A DNA stretch of 32,012 nt from Gammaproteobacteria bacterium (GTDB lineage: Bacteria > Pseudomonadota > Gammaproteobacteria > Steroidobacterales > Rariloculaceae), in NCBI GenBank assembly GCA_022820625.1, contig JAJEFE010000073.1, positions 1 through 32,012 on the forward strand, in the 5' to 3' direction. Shown in pieces: positions 7,775 to 14,742 of the stretch. How positions within the stretch are numbered: the stretch's first letter is position 1; each line of letters opens with the position of its first letter. The notes beneath the pieces were generated by a model, which saw nothing but the letters and a program-made list of their open reading frames with translations, was not told the DNA's origin and did no database searches. Made by a program: the position numbers and the translations under genes.

Positions 7775-9585
7775 CGCAGGCCGTCCTGCCGTTTGAGGAA
7801 ACCGATCAGCGTTTCATTGAACGCGTCCGGCTGCTCCCAGTAGCCGGAATGCCCGGATTCGGTGAGCATGTAGACTTCTGCGTTCGACAGGCGCGCAGCG
7901 AGTTCCCGCAGCATCGGCGGCGGCATGTAGATATCGGCGTCTCCACCGATGAGCAGTACGGGCATATCGAGCGCTTCGTACTGGTCCCACCGCAGCGCAT
8001 TCTTCGCGGGCGGCCGCAGCACCGCGTGCGCGGACTGGTGCTCAAGCTCGATCCAGGCCCTGGTGCCTTCGGGATTGGCTGCGCGGTAGGACGGACCCAG
8101 TTCCTTGACCCAGTGCGGCAGTTCAACGATTTCCGGAGTGCGGATCGTCTCGAAAACCTGTCGATACTCGGGGTCCCGGGCGCCCCCGGTGCTCGTCGCG
8201 ATCGTCAGACTCAATAGCCGGCCGGGATACGAAACGGCATAGTCCGGCACGATGAATCCGCCGGCCGCGCAGCCCACGAGGTGAAACCGGTCAAGCTGCA
8301 GATGATTGACCACGGCGTGCAGGTCGTCTGCCGAGGCGCCCGGGTCTTCCTCCGGTCCGGCGTCCGAGCCGTAGTGTCCCCTGCGCGAGTAGGCGATCAC
8401 CCGGTAACCTGCCTCGACCAGTGCCGGTCGCTGGTAACCCCAAATCAGCGCGCTGCCGGTATAGGGGTGCAGCAGCACCACCGGTACGCCGTCGCCGCCG
8501 GTGTCCCAGTACCACAGGCTGACCCCGTGGACGCTTACGTAACCCTCGGTGACCGGCTCCTGCGGCGGCACGGGCGTCCAGCTTGTCTGAGGCGGTAACA
8601 GCGTGATTTCGATGTCGCGCTCGCCGAAGACCCCCGCACCCGGGTCGGCGCTGGACACGATGACATCGGCCAACCCGGACTTGTCCTCGCCGGACCCGGA
8701 GTAGCGGCCCATGAAGTCAATCAACAGCCTGTTGAACGCGTCGGGCTGCTCCCAGTACGGCGCATGGCCCGCCTCCCGGAAAATCGCCACTTCCGGGTTG
8801 CGCCAGTAACTCGCATAGGCGCGCAGCCGCGACGGCGGCATGTAGAGATCGGAGTCGCCGGTGAACAGCAGCGTCGGCACGTCGATGGCGGCGATCCGTT
8901 CCGGGGTTACGTCGTTCTTCGCCCTGATCGGCACGATCTCGAGTCTCGATTGTGCCGCAAGCTCGCGCCACAGCCCGACACCCTCCGGATTGCCCGCCCG
9001 GTATGCCGGACTGAGTTCCTTGAGCCAGACGGGCAAGGCGCCGAATTCCGGCGGAAGCAGCGTTTCATCCGACACCCTGTACTGCGGGTCCCCGGGCTGG
9101 CCGATCGTGTTGCCGATCGTCACGGTCAACAGCCGATCGGGCCAGGACAGGGCAAAATCCGGTACGACGTCTGCGCCAGCGGCGATGCCGACCAGGTGAA
9201 ACATCCCGACATTCAGATGCTCAAGCACCCGATGCAGGTCGTCCGCTGCCGTCCCGGGTCGATCCTCGTCGCCCGCATCGGACCCGTAATGACCGCGCCG
9301 CGAGTAGGCGATGACGCGGTATCCCGCATCGACCAGCACCGGTTGCTGGTACCCCCAGAACAGGGCACTGCCGGAATTCGGGTGCAGCAGGACCACCGGT
9401 TCCCCGTCGCCGCCCGTGTCCCAGTACCAGAGTCGTGCACTCCCGACATCGACTTGACCTTCCGTGACCGGCGCCTGCCCGGGGGGCGGCAGCCACGAAT
9501 TTTGCGGAGGCAGTAAGTTCACCTGGCTGATCTGTGCCCAGCCGCTAAACGGCGCCACAAGCAGCGCAACCAGCGAGGCCAGCAT
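7771..9585 (-). CDS. Exported protein with two tandem alpha/beta-hydrolase domains, both lacking the nucleophilic Ser
   Basis: From the ATG at 9585 the product has 604 residues: a signal peptide (1-18, ending SGWAQ), domain A (about 22-296) and domain B (about 327-602). The domains are clearly homologous and share LWYWDTGGDG, PVVLLHP, AGYRVIAYSRRGHYGSDAG and YWEQPDAFN. In the nucleophile elbow, where active enzymes have G-x-S-x-G, domain A reads GIAAG (Ala135) and domain B reads GCAAG (Ala440). The acid (Asp246, Asp551) and base (His274, His579) positions are kept. An in-frame ATG at 9741 would add 52 residues but would read through the terminator and hide the signal peptide, so it is rejected. 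The gene is coupled to the downstream ACS transporter by an ATGA overlap. Its function is unknown: a Ser-independent enzyme or a binding protein. Confidence 0.85.
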   Translation of the reverse strand: MLASLVALLVAPFSGWAQISQVNLLPPQNSWLPPPGQAPVTEGQVDVGSARLWYWDTGGDGEPVVLLHPNSGSALFWGYQQPVLVDAGYRVIAYSRRGHYGSDAGDEDRPGTAADDLHRVLEHLNVGMFHLVGIAAGADVVPDFALSWPDRLLTVTIGNTIGQPGDPQYRVSDETLLPPEFGALPVWLKELSPAYRAGNPEGVGLWRELAAQSRLEIVPIRAKNDVTPERIAAIDVPTLLFTGDSDLYMPPSRLRAYASYWRNPEVAIFREAGHAPYWEQPDAFNRLLIDFMGRYSGSGEDKSGLADVIVSSADPGAGVFGERDIEITLLPPQTSWTPVPPQEPVTEGYVSVHGVSLWYWDTGGDGVPVVLLHPYTGSALIWGYQRPALVEAGYRVIAYSRRGHYGSDAGPEEDPGASADDLHAVVNHLQLDRFHLVGCAAGGFIVPDYAVSYPGRLLSLTIATSTGGARDPEYRQVFETIRTPEIVELPHWVKELGPSYRAANPEGTRAWIELEHQSAHAVLRPPAKNALRWDQYEALDMPVLLIGGDADIYMPPPMLRELAARLSNAEVYMLTESGHSGYWEQPDAFNETLIGFLKRQDGLR

Positions 9586-9591
9586 GCAGGC

Positions 9592-9609
9592 AGGCGCCTT
9601 AAGGCGCCT
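9592..9609. promoter_or_regulatory. Perfect 18-bp palindrome just upstream of the tandem hydrolase start
   Basis: AGGCGCCTTAAGGCGCCT reads the same on both strands and ends six bases before the ATG at 9585. In the mRNA it could fold over the ribosome-binding region, whose only purine-rich stretch (AAGG) lies inside the palindrome. As DNA it could be an operator. It lies between the TonB-receptor terminator and the start of the downstream operon, where a promoter is expected. Function is inferred from position. Confidence 0.45.
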
Positions 9610-9663
9610 ACCACTCTCGGGTAGCGTCGCAGCCGGGAATTTCAAACCCGATTCTCCAAATGG

Positions 9664-9701
9664 AAAAAGGCCTGCAGGGAATTTGAGGCGCCCTGCAGGC
9701 C
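9664..9701 (-). terminator. Intrinsic terminator of the TonB-dependent receptor gene
   Basis: On the minus strand a perfect 11-base stem (GGCCTGCAGGG paired with CCCTGCAGGCC) encloses an 11-base loop and is followed directly by TTTTT. It lies 86 bases after the receptor stop codon. This is a textbook Rho-independent terminator. It separates the receptor transcript from the hydrolase-led operon. Confidence 0.85.
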
Positions 9702-9786
9702 AATTCGGTTTCTCCCTGTCTTCAGAAGGACGCGGCCTCAATCCGCCAATGCAGATTCCGCAGTCCTTGCCGACAGGTCTCCTTTG

Positions 9787-12579
9787 TCAGAAGCTCTTCT
9801 GAAGCGTCAGCGACGCGATTCGACCGAAGACGTTGTGCTGGGTCGTGTCGACCGCAGTCGTACCGCTCAACACGATCGGCGGAGCCTTGTCTGTGATGTT
9901 GTCGACCGCCAGACCGATTCGCAGTCCGTCCGCCAGGCCGCTGCCTTCTCCAAGCGGCACCTCGTAATTGACGTTCGCGCCAAACGTGGTCCAGGAGGGA
10001 ACTGTCGACTCCGGCTGCCTTACGCCGTTGACCGTGATTGGTTGATCGTTGAGGAAGCTGCCCACCATGGTGGCGTCGACACTGACCATCCATCGATCTC
10101 TTCTCCAGATACCTCGCGTTACGAGGCGAGTGCTGTTCTGGAAGCCGATCCGGTCCAGTCCGTCGATGGGTTCGTCGCCAGGCAGCGGGCTTCGCATCAG
10201 GTCGAGAACCTTGGACCCATTGAAGCGGACGCCGAATTGACCCGCGTCGGTCCGCCAGTCGTAGCTGACCTGAAGGTCCAGGCCGCTCTGGTTCACCTCA
10301 CCGGTGTTCTGCGTGCCGCCGTAGACCACGGCCTGAAGGTCGCATTCGCTGACCCGGAACCCGCCCACGCCCCAATTCGGGCTGCTGAAATAGGGCTCCA
10401 GGGCAGGATTGTACGTCGAATAGTCACCCACAACACAGCTTTCGGGTTGCGGTGCGACGATGATGTAGCGATCGAACAGTTCGCGATTTGCAGACGACGC
10501 AAGCGCGGCAGTCTGTCCCAGATTGCCGAGACTCTCGATGCGATTTGAGTATTGCACGTTGTAATAGGTTGCCGAAACGCGCAGATTCTCAAGGGCTGCA
10601 GGCGTGAAGTCGGCGCCCAGGGTCCAGACGTCAGCTTCCTCCGGCTGCAGGCCCGGCGTATTGCCGATCCTGTCAACCACGGCCGTCGTGCCGTTGTTCG
10701 GGTTGGTTACCGGAATGTCGTGCGAGCCGTCGTTCGCATAGGCGCGGCCGCGAAGCTGCTCAAGCACGGCTGGATTCGTCTCGACAAGGGTGGGCGCGCG
10801 GAATGCCGTGGCCATGGTGGCCCGGAATGTAAGATCGTCCGATGGCTGGATATTCAGGCCGAGACGCGGATTCGTCGTCGAGCCGAAGTCGCTGTAGTTG
10901 TCGTGCCGCACCGCGACATTCAATTCGATCGTGTCGGAGAACGGCAAGTACGCCTCCACGTACGCGGCCGCCAGATCGCGTTCCTCGTAGGCGTCGCGAA
11001 GCACGAAATACTCGCCGGGCGCGTTTCGCCCGACCGCGTCCAGGAAGAGTTTTTGAGTCGTTTGCTCGTAGTCGGCGCCGAATGCCACACGAGCCTGGCC
11101 ACCCGCCAGATCGAAGATCGCACCTTCGGCCATCAGCGAACCGCGGTTCATTGTGAACCAGGTCCTCTGATCCTGCTGGAAATACAGGATATCGAAATAG
11201 TCCTGAGGCCCCGTCAGGAACGGATTGAACATGTCCGCGTAGGTGGTCGTCGCGCCACGAAATATGCCGGTACGAGGGCTCGCTTCGCGCTTGCCGCAAC
11301 GACCGCAACCCACGTTATCTCCGTACGTCAGGTTGGCGGAAAGCCGCCAGTTGTCGTTGATGTCGTACTCGAAGTCCAGATACGTATTGAGCGCTTCCTC
11401 TACCGGATTGTTGGTGACATCGGTCGCGCCCGGCCCCTGATTGTTGTGGTACAAGCTGTACCCGACCGTGTAGCTTCCGGAAGTCAGGCCCGGAATATGG
11501 TAGGGGCTTCGGGAGGACACGGTCGGGGTGAAGTAATCGATGAACTGGCCTTCGATCCAGCTTTCGCGACTGCTGTAGACACCGGTGAGCGTTAACGTCC
11601 CACGGCCATCCAGCATGTTCTGCCTGGCCCTGAAGGAAACGGCCAGGCGTTCTCGTTCCGGCCAGTAATTCGTCTGGTCGCCGCGGTCCGAGATTGTGTA
11701 CTGCCCTTCAAGCGCGCGCACTTCATCCGCTGTGGGCACCCGACCGTCGGTGGCTGGAACGCCATAATACGTCCTGCCTACCCTGATCCACGGCTGAGCG
11801 CCCGGCCGAGGTGCGTCAAATCGGTGGTCATTGCCTCCGAAGTCCCTGAGGTCTTCCTTGAGATAAGCCCGCTCGTTATTGCGGAACGTACCCCGATCCT
11901 CATACATGGCGCCGAACCAGACGTTGCCGGAATCCCAGCTCGTGCCGACCAGAAAGTCCACGGCCGTGGCTTCGTACAACGCATTGGTCTGACGCATGTT
12001 GAGTTCGACGCCATCGAAATCGTCGCGCAGGACGAAGTTGACAACCCCGGCGATGGCGTCCGAGCCGTAAATGGCGGATGCCGCATCCATGACCACTTCG
12101 ACACGCTCGATCGCCGAAATCGGCAACTGGTTCGGATCGGCGAACTGGGACGTGACGCCCTGCCCGACCAGGCGATGCCCGTCGAACAGGATCAATGTCG
12201 CGTTACTGCCAAGACCGCGAAGGTTCACTCCCTGGGCGTAACCGACATTGCCGATGGGACCGCCCGTGTCCATATCTTCCTGGGCGACCAGGCCCGAGCC
12301 CTGTGGCAGGTCCCGGATGAATGACGTCGTGTCGACGGACGTGCTGTCGAGCAGGTCATCCTGGGACACGCTCAGCGTTGCTGCGCCCACCGGAGCAACG
12401 CCTCGGATCGCGGTACCGGTTGCTGTGCCCATCACGACCACTTCTTCGATTTCCTGCGTCTCGCTGAGCTCGACCTCGTCCTCCTGGGCGACCGCGTGCT
12501 GAGCCAACGCCAAGCCAACGAACGCAAGTCCGGCTGCCATGCGCCGAAGAAGCGCAATCGTGAATTTCTGGGTTCTCAT
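9787..12579 (-). CDS. TonB-dependent outer-membrane receptor
   Basis: The product has 930 residues. Residues 1-31 form a signal peptide (MRTQKFTIALLRRM, then a hydrophobic run ending QHAVAQ). A TonB-box-like EEVVVMG follows near residue 46. The plug domain contains GVNLRGLGSNATLILFDGHR and AIERVEVVMDAASAIYGSDAIAGVVNF, and the rest is beta-barrel ending in Phe (LTLQKSF), as outer-membrane barrels do. The start at 12579 has GAGGAAATTTGAA before the ATG; an ATG 30 bases earlier lacks this site. It would move a large or scarce substrate across the outer membrane using TonB energy. Its place at the head of a catabolic cluster suggests an organic substrate rather than a siderophore. A terminator ends its transcript before the hydrolase gene. 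Confidence 0.95.
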   Translation of the reverse strand: MRTQKFTIALLRRMAAGLAFVGLALAQHAVAQEDEVELSETQEIEEVVVMGTATGTAIRGVAPVGAATLSVSQDDLLDSTSVDTTSFIRDLPQGSGLVAQEDMDTGGPIGNVGYAQGVNLRGLGSNATLILFDGHRLVGQGVTSQFADPNQLPISAIERVEVVMDAASAIYGSDAIAGVVNFVLRDDFDGVELNMRQTNALYEATAVDFLVGTSWDSGNVWFGAMYEDRGTFRNNERAYLKEDLRDFGGNDHRFDAPRPGAQPWIRVGRTYYGVPATDGRVPTADEVRALEGQYTISDRGDQTNYWPERERLAVSFRARQNMLDGRGTLTLTGVYSSRESWIEGQFIDYFTPTVSSRSPYHIPGLTSGSYTVGYSLYHNNQGPGATDVTNNPVEEALNTYLDFEYDINDNWRLSANLTYGDNVGCGRCGKREASPRTGIFRGATTTYADMFNPFLTGPQDYFDILYFQQDQRTWFTMNRGSLMAEGAIFDLAGGQARVAFGADYEQTTQKLFLDAVGRNAPGEYFVLRDAYEERDLAAAYVEAYLPFSDTIELNVAVRHDNYSDFGSTTNPRLGLNIQPSDDLTFRATMATAFRAPTLVETNPAVLEQLRGRAYANDGSHDIPVTNPNNGTTAVVDRIGNTPGLQPEEADVWTLGADFTPAALENLRVSATYYNVQYSNRIESLGNLGQTAALASSANRELFDRYIIVAPQPESCVVGDYSTYNPALEPYFSSPNWGVGGFRVSECDLQAVVYGGTQNTGEVNQSGLDLQVSYDWRTDAGQFGVRFNGSKVLDLMRSPLPGDEPIDGLDRIGFQNSTRLVTRGIWRRDRWMVSVDATMVGSFLNDQPITVNGVRQPESTVPSWTTFGANVNYEVPLGEGSGLADGLRIGLAVDNITDKAPPIVLSGTTAVDTTQHNVFGRIASLTLQKSF

Positions 12580-12739
12580 TTCAAATTTCCTCTCGCAGGC
12601 TCGTGTCACCGGTTCCCGATAAGGTTTCGAGCAGGGTTCAGATGGTTGGATCCAGGCAAATGATCCGCTTGTTGCAGGTCGAGTTCGCTGCCAGGTGTTG
12701 CTAAGCGACTTGCCGCTGGAATTGAAGAATGGGGTAATC

Positions 12740-12775
12740 TTCGATCATTGATCGAAACCGCAGATTGCGCGTCAA
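12740..12775 (-). promoter_or_regulatory. Candidate promoter with overlapping palindromic operator for the TonB receptor
   Basis: TTCGATCATTGATCGAA at 12740-12756 is a perfect 17-base palindrome with a single central base. On the minus strand TTGACG (12775-12770) and ATCAAT (12752-12747) lie 17 bases apart and could be -35 and -10 boxes. The second box falls inside the palindrome, so a repressor bound there would block transcription of the receptor. No regulator gene is visible in the window. The promoter boxes are weak, but the palindrome is exact. Confidence 0.42.
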
Positions 12776-12956
12776 ATAGGGCGATCTCCGGAAAATGGGT
12801 CGTCATGCTACCTGGCTGCACCGTCCATCCCAATTCTCGACATTGGATAGGGTTTGTTTCGACCGCACAACGGCCAGCCGAACACCAGCGAGTCTATACT
12901 TGGCTTGGGTTCGCGCCGAGATTCCGGCGTTTATACAAAAATATGAAATAATCCAA

Positions 12957-12976
12957 TTGTTGCTCGCGCGCAACAA
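12957..12976. repeat. Short inverted repeat upstream of the brnT/brnA pair
   Basis: TTGTTGC and GCAACAA form a perfect 7-base inverted repeat around TCGCGC. It follows an AT-rich, promoter-like stretch (TTATACAAAAATATGAAATAA around 12931-12951, given here in outline). BrnA antitoxins are known to repress their own operon, so this could be the operator. It lies about 85 bases before the first recognisable toxin codon. Confidence 0.35.
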
Positions 12977-13062
12977 CTGTTGGCGGCCAGGAAGCCGCCC
13001 CTGGCGCGTCTCTTCCAGCCGGATTCGCGCCTGGAGCCGGTTTCGCCGACACTGACAGGAAT

Positions 13063-13344
13063 CGCTTCGACAATTATGACGCCCGAAAAAGCGCGAGCAA
13101 CCATGTCAAGCACGGAATCGACTTCGAGCAGGCTCAAGCACTCTGGAATGACCCGGAGTTGCTGGAAATTCCAGCCAGAACGGTAGACGAGCCTCGGTGG
13201 TTGCCAATCGGAAGAATCGGGAAGAGACATTGGTCGGCGGTTGTAACCTATCGAAATGAAACAACCCGAATCATTTCGGTTCGTCGATCGCGCATTGAAG
13301 AGGTGACATTGTATGAAAGCCACGGAATTCGACAGCGACTTTGA
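13063..13344 (+). pseudogene. brnT: BrnT-type toxin reading frame without a start codon
   Basis: Translation from 13063 gives about 93 residues that match BrnT ribonuclease toxins along the full length: RFDNYDARKSASNHVKHGIDFEQAQALWND, then RWLPIGRIGKRHWSAVV, then TRIISVRRSRIEEVTLYE (seen in pieces). The frame is open upstream, but its codons contain no ATG, GTG or TTG before the homologous part. The base triplet just ahead of RFD is AAT where a start codon is expected, five bases after AGGA. The first in-frame start-type codon is a TTG at 13159, which would lose a third of the protein. The frame ends inside brnA, overlapping it by 32 bases. The toxin is therefore probably not made. A sequencing error or a non-standard start remains possible. 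Confidence 0.72.
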
Positions 13345-13558
13345 CTCCGGCAACGATGTGACGGGAAACCTGGATCATTCGAAGGCGCGGCGAGTCAACC
13401 AGGAAGCGCGTCGAGTCAATGTCGACTTCCCTACGTGGATGGTCGAAGCACTCGATAGGGAAGCGAGGCGTCTGGGTGTCGCCCGGCAGTCCGTCATCAA
13501 GATTTGGCTCGCGGAGCGTCTGGAACGATCACCCGCGAAGGAAGCCAGTCGAAACTGA
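13313..13558 (+). CDS. brnA: BrnA-type antitoxin (CopG/ribbon-helix-helix family)
   Basis: The 81 residues begin MKATEFDSDFDSGNDV and contain RRVNVDFPTWMVEALDREARRLGV, then RQSVIKIWLAERLE. This is the ribbon-helix-helix core and C-terminal helix typical of antitoxins paired with BrnT. The protein would bind and neutralise the toxin and repress the shared promoter. The ATG lies within the last 32 bases of the toxin frame, the usual toxin-first overlapping order of this system. Because the toxin frame has no start codon, the antitoxin may be an orphan here, acting only as a DNA-binding protein or as protection against related toxins. Confidence 0.88.
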   Translation: MKATEFDSDFDSGNDVTGNLDHSKARRVNQEARRVNVDFPTWMVEALDREARRLGVARQSVIKIWLAERLERSPAKEASRN

Positions 13559-13563
13559 AAAGT

Positions 13564-13594
13564 GGTAGCCCCCCGACCAGGCAGGGGACCTTTT
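13564..13594 (+). terminator. Possible intrinsic terminator after brnA
   Basis: GGTAGCCCC and GGGGACC can pair with a small bulge around CCGACCAGGCA-like loop sequence and are followed by TTTT. It begins 6 bases after the brnA stop and lies between brnA and the convergent SnoaL-like gene. The stem is short and imperfect. Confidence 0.45.
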
Positions 13595-13638
13595 GGACAT
13601 ACTGAACTCAGACGGGTCGCTCTTCGGCAATTTGCTCG

Positions 13639-14148
13639 CTATTGCGCACGCATGCAGTCGGGCGGATTGCCTTCGCCGCCGACGGTCCCGTAGTCCCAGT
13701 GCTCGGTGATCACGCCTTCCGTCACCCGGAACATGTCGAACCAGGTGGTCGTATAGGTCTCGCCCTCGTTACGCGGGTCCTCGCACTCTCGAACGAAGGA
13801 AATCGTCACCAGGTCGCCCTCGGCGACCAGGGAAACCAATCCGGGAATGTCGTCCGGCACCGGGTTCTGCGGAAGCGAACCGAAGAATGCCACGAAGGGG
13901 GCACGACCGGTAGCGATGTTCGGATTGTGCTGAATGTAGTCTTCGTGCATGAGCCCCTGCGCCATTTCCATGTTTCGCCCGATCAGCGCATAGCGCCAGA
14001 AGTCGTAAACGGTCTGCTTGTTGGCCGCGAGCTGCGGATCGTCGCTGGCAAGCAACGCCTGTTGGTCGGGATGGGCCTCCACGCGAACCTGCGCGAAGGA
14101 AGGAAGGGAGACAACGGCGGCGACCAAAACCAAATACGCTGACTTCAC
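13639..14148 (-). CDS. Exported SnoaL-like (NTF2-fold) protein
   Basis: The product has 169 residues. The first 19 residues form a signal peptide (KSAYLVLVAAVVSLPSFAQ). The mature part has the SnoaL/NTF2-like cone fold pattern: NKQTVYDFWRYALIGRNME, then LMHEDYIQHNPNI, and later TYTTTWFDMFRVTEGVITEHWD. Relatives are annotated as SnoaL-like aldol-condensation or polyketide-cyclase-like proteins; most have no proven reaction. The start is taken as GTG at 14148, because AGGAG lies exactly seven bases upstream. An ATG at 14166 in the same frame would place that AGGAG inside the coding sequence. It is convergent with brnA and is not clearly part of the catabolic operon. Confidence 0.78.
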   Translation of the reverse strand: MKSAYLVLVAAVVSLPSFAQVRVEAHPDQQALLASDDPQLAANKQTVYDFWRYALIGRNMEMAQGLMHEDYIQHNPNIATGRAPFVAFFGSLPQNPVPDDIPGLVSLVAEGDLVTISFVRECEDPRNEGETYTTTWFDMFRVTEGVITEHWDYGTVGGEGNPPDCMRAQ

Positions 14149-14323
14149 AATTCTTCTCCTGTTCACTATGTGCGTGCCTGTGCCGGCAGCCAGCCGACTT
14201 ATCCTGATTGTAGATGTCCGGCAACGTCAATGTCGCGTCTGTCGACTACCAAGGGGCAAATGCGATACGTTTACGGACAACAACCACTCGGTGACTCCGG
14301 ATGCGACAATTGGGAGGAATGTG

Positions 14324-14669
14324 GTGAGCAAAGGGCTTGAACTCGTGCTCGCAGGATGTTTCCTGATCTGCCTCTATCGTGGTCGAGGTGACGGGCACCA
14401 TCACCGAAGTCGCCTGGACGAACCCGCATGCGCGCTTCTATGTCGCGGCCCAGGACGACGAGCGCGAAACCGTGACCTGGGACTTCGAGCTTGCCAGCCC
14501 GAGCGCGCTGTTCCGGCGCGGGTGGAGCATATCCTCACTGGAACCGGGCATGCAGGTTACCGTGGTCGCCTATCGCGCCCGCAACTCGCCGCACGTGGCA
14601 AACGCGGGCACGATTGCTTTCGACGACGGGGCGCGGTTGATCGCGCTGGGCACGGTCCCTCAGGACTGA
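14324..14669 (+). pseudogene. DUF6152 family gene with signal peptide and domain in different frames
   Basis: GGAGG at 14313-14317 sits six bases before a GTG at 14324 that opens a signal-peptide-like sequence (SKGLELVLAGCFLICL). After about 17 codons this frame turns into arginine-rich nonsense. The DUF6152 domain appears in another frame: VEVTGTITEVAWTNPHARFY, then WDFELASPSALFRRGW, ending at 14669. The AHHSFA segment that normally joins signal peptide and domain is missing, as if a small deletion had fused the parts out of frame. A GTG at 14379 could start the domain alone, but it has no ribosome-binding site and an in-frame TGA lies just upstream. The product would normally be a small periplasmic protein of unknown function. 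Confidence 0.65.
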
Positions 14670-14742
14670 TCCGACCTCTCCGCAACCCATCGCCCGAAAG
14701 CCCATTCGACACGCCCCACACGGCAATCCAGGTAACCACCCC

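Larger units (their letters stand above)
12580..13056. other. Intergenic region upstream of the TonB receptor and of the BrnT frame
   Basis: No convincing gene lies in this 477-base stretch. A 75-codon minus-strand frame at 12606-12833 has no recognisable domain or ribosome-binding site and is not accepted. The stretch holds the divergent control region: a palindrome and possible promoter for the receptor at 12740-12775, and AT-rich sequence near 12930-12950 with an inverted repeat at 12957-12976 on the toxin-antitoxin side. Confidence 0.5.

Noticed and set aside
9586..9741. A 52-residue N-terminal extension of the tandem hydrolase
   Set aside because: It contains the TonB-receptor terminator hairpin and would bury the signal peptide that starts at 9585.
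12606..12833. A 75-codon minus-strand frame upstream of the TonB receptor
   Set aside because: It has no ribosome-binding site or recognisable family, and it covers the palindrome and putative promoter of the receptor.
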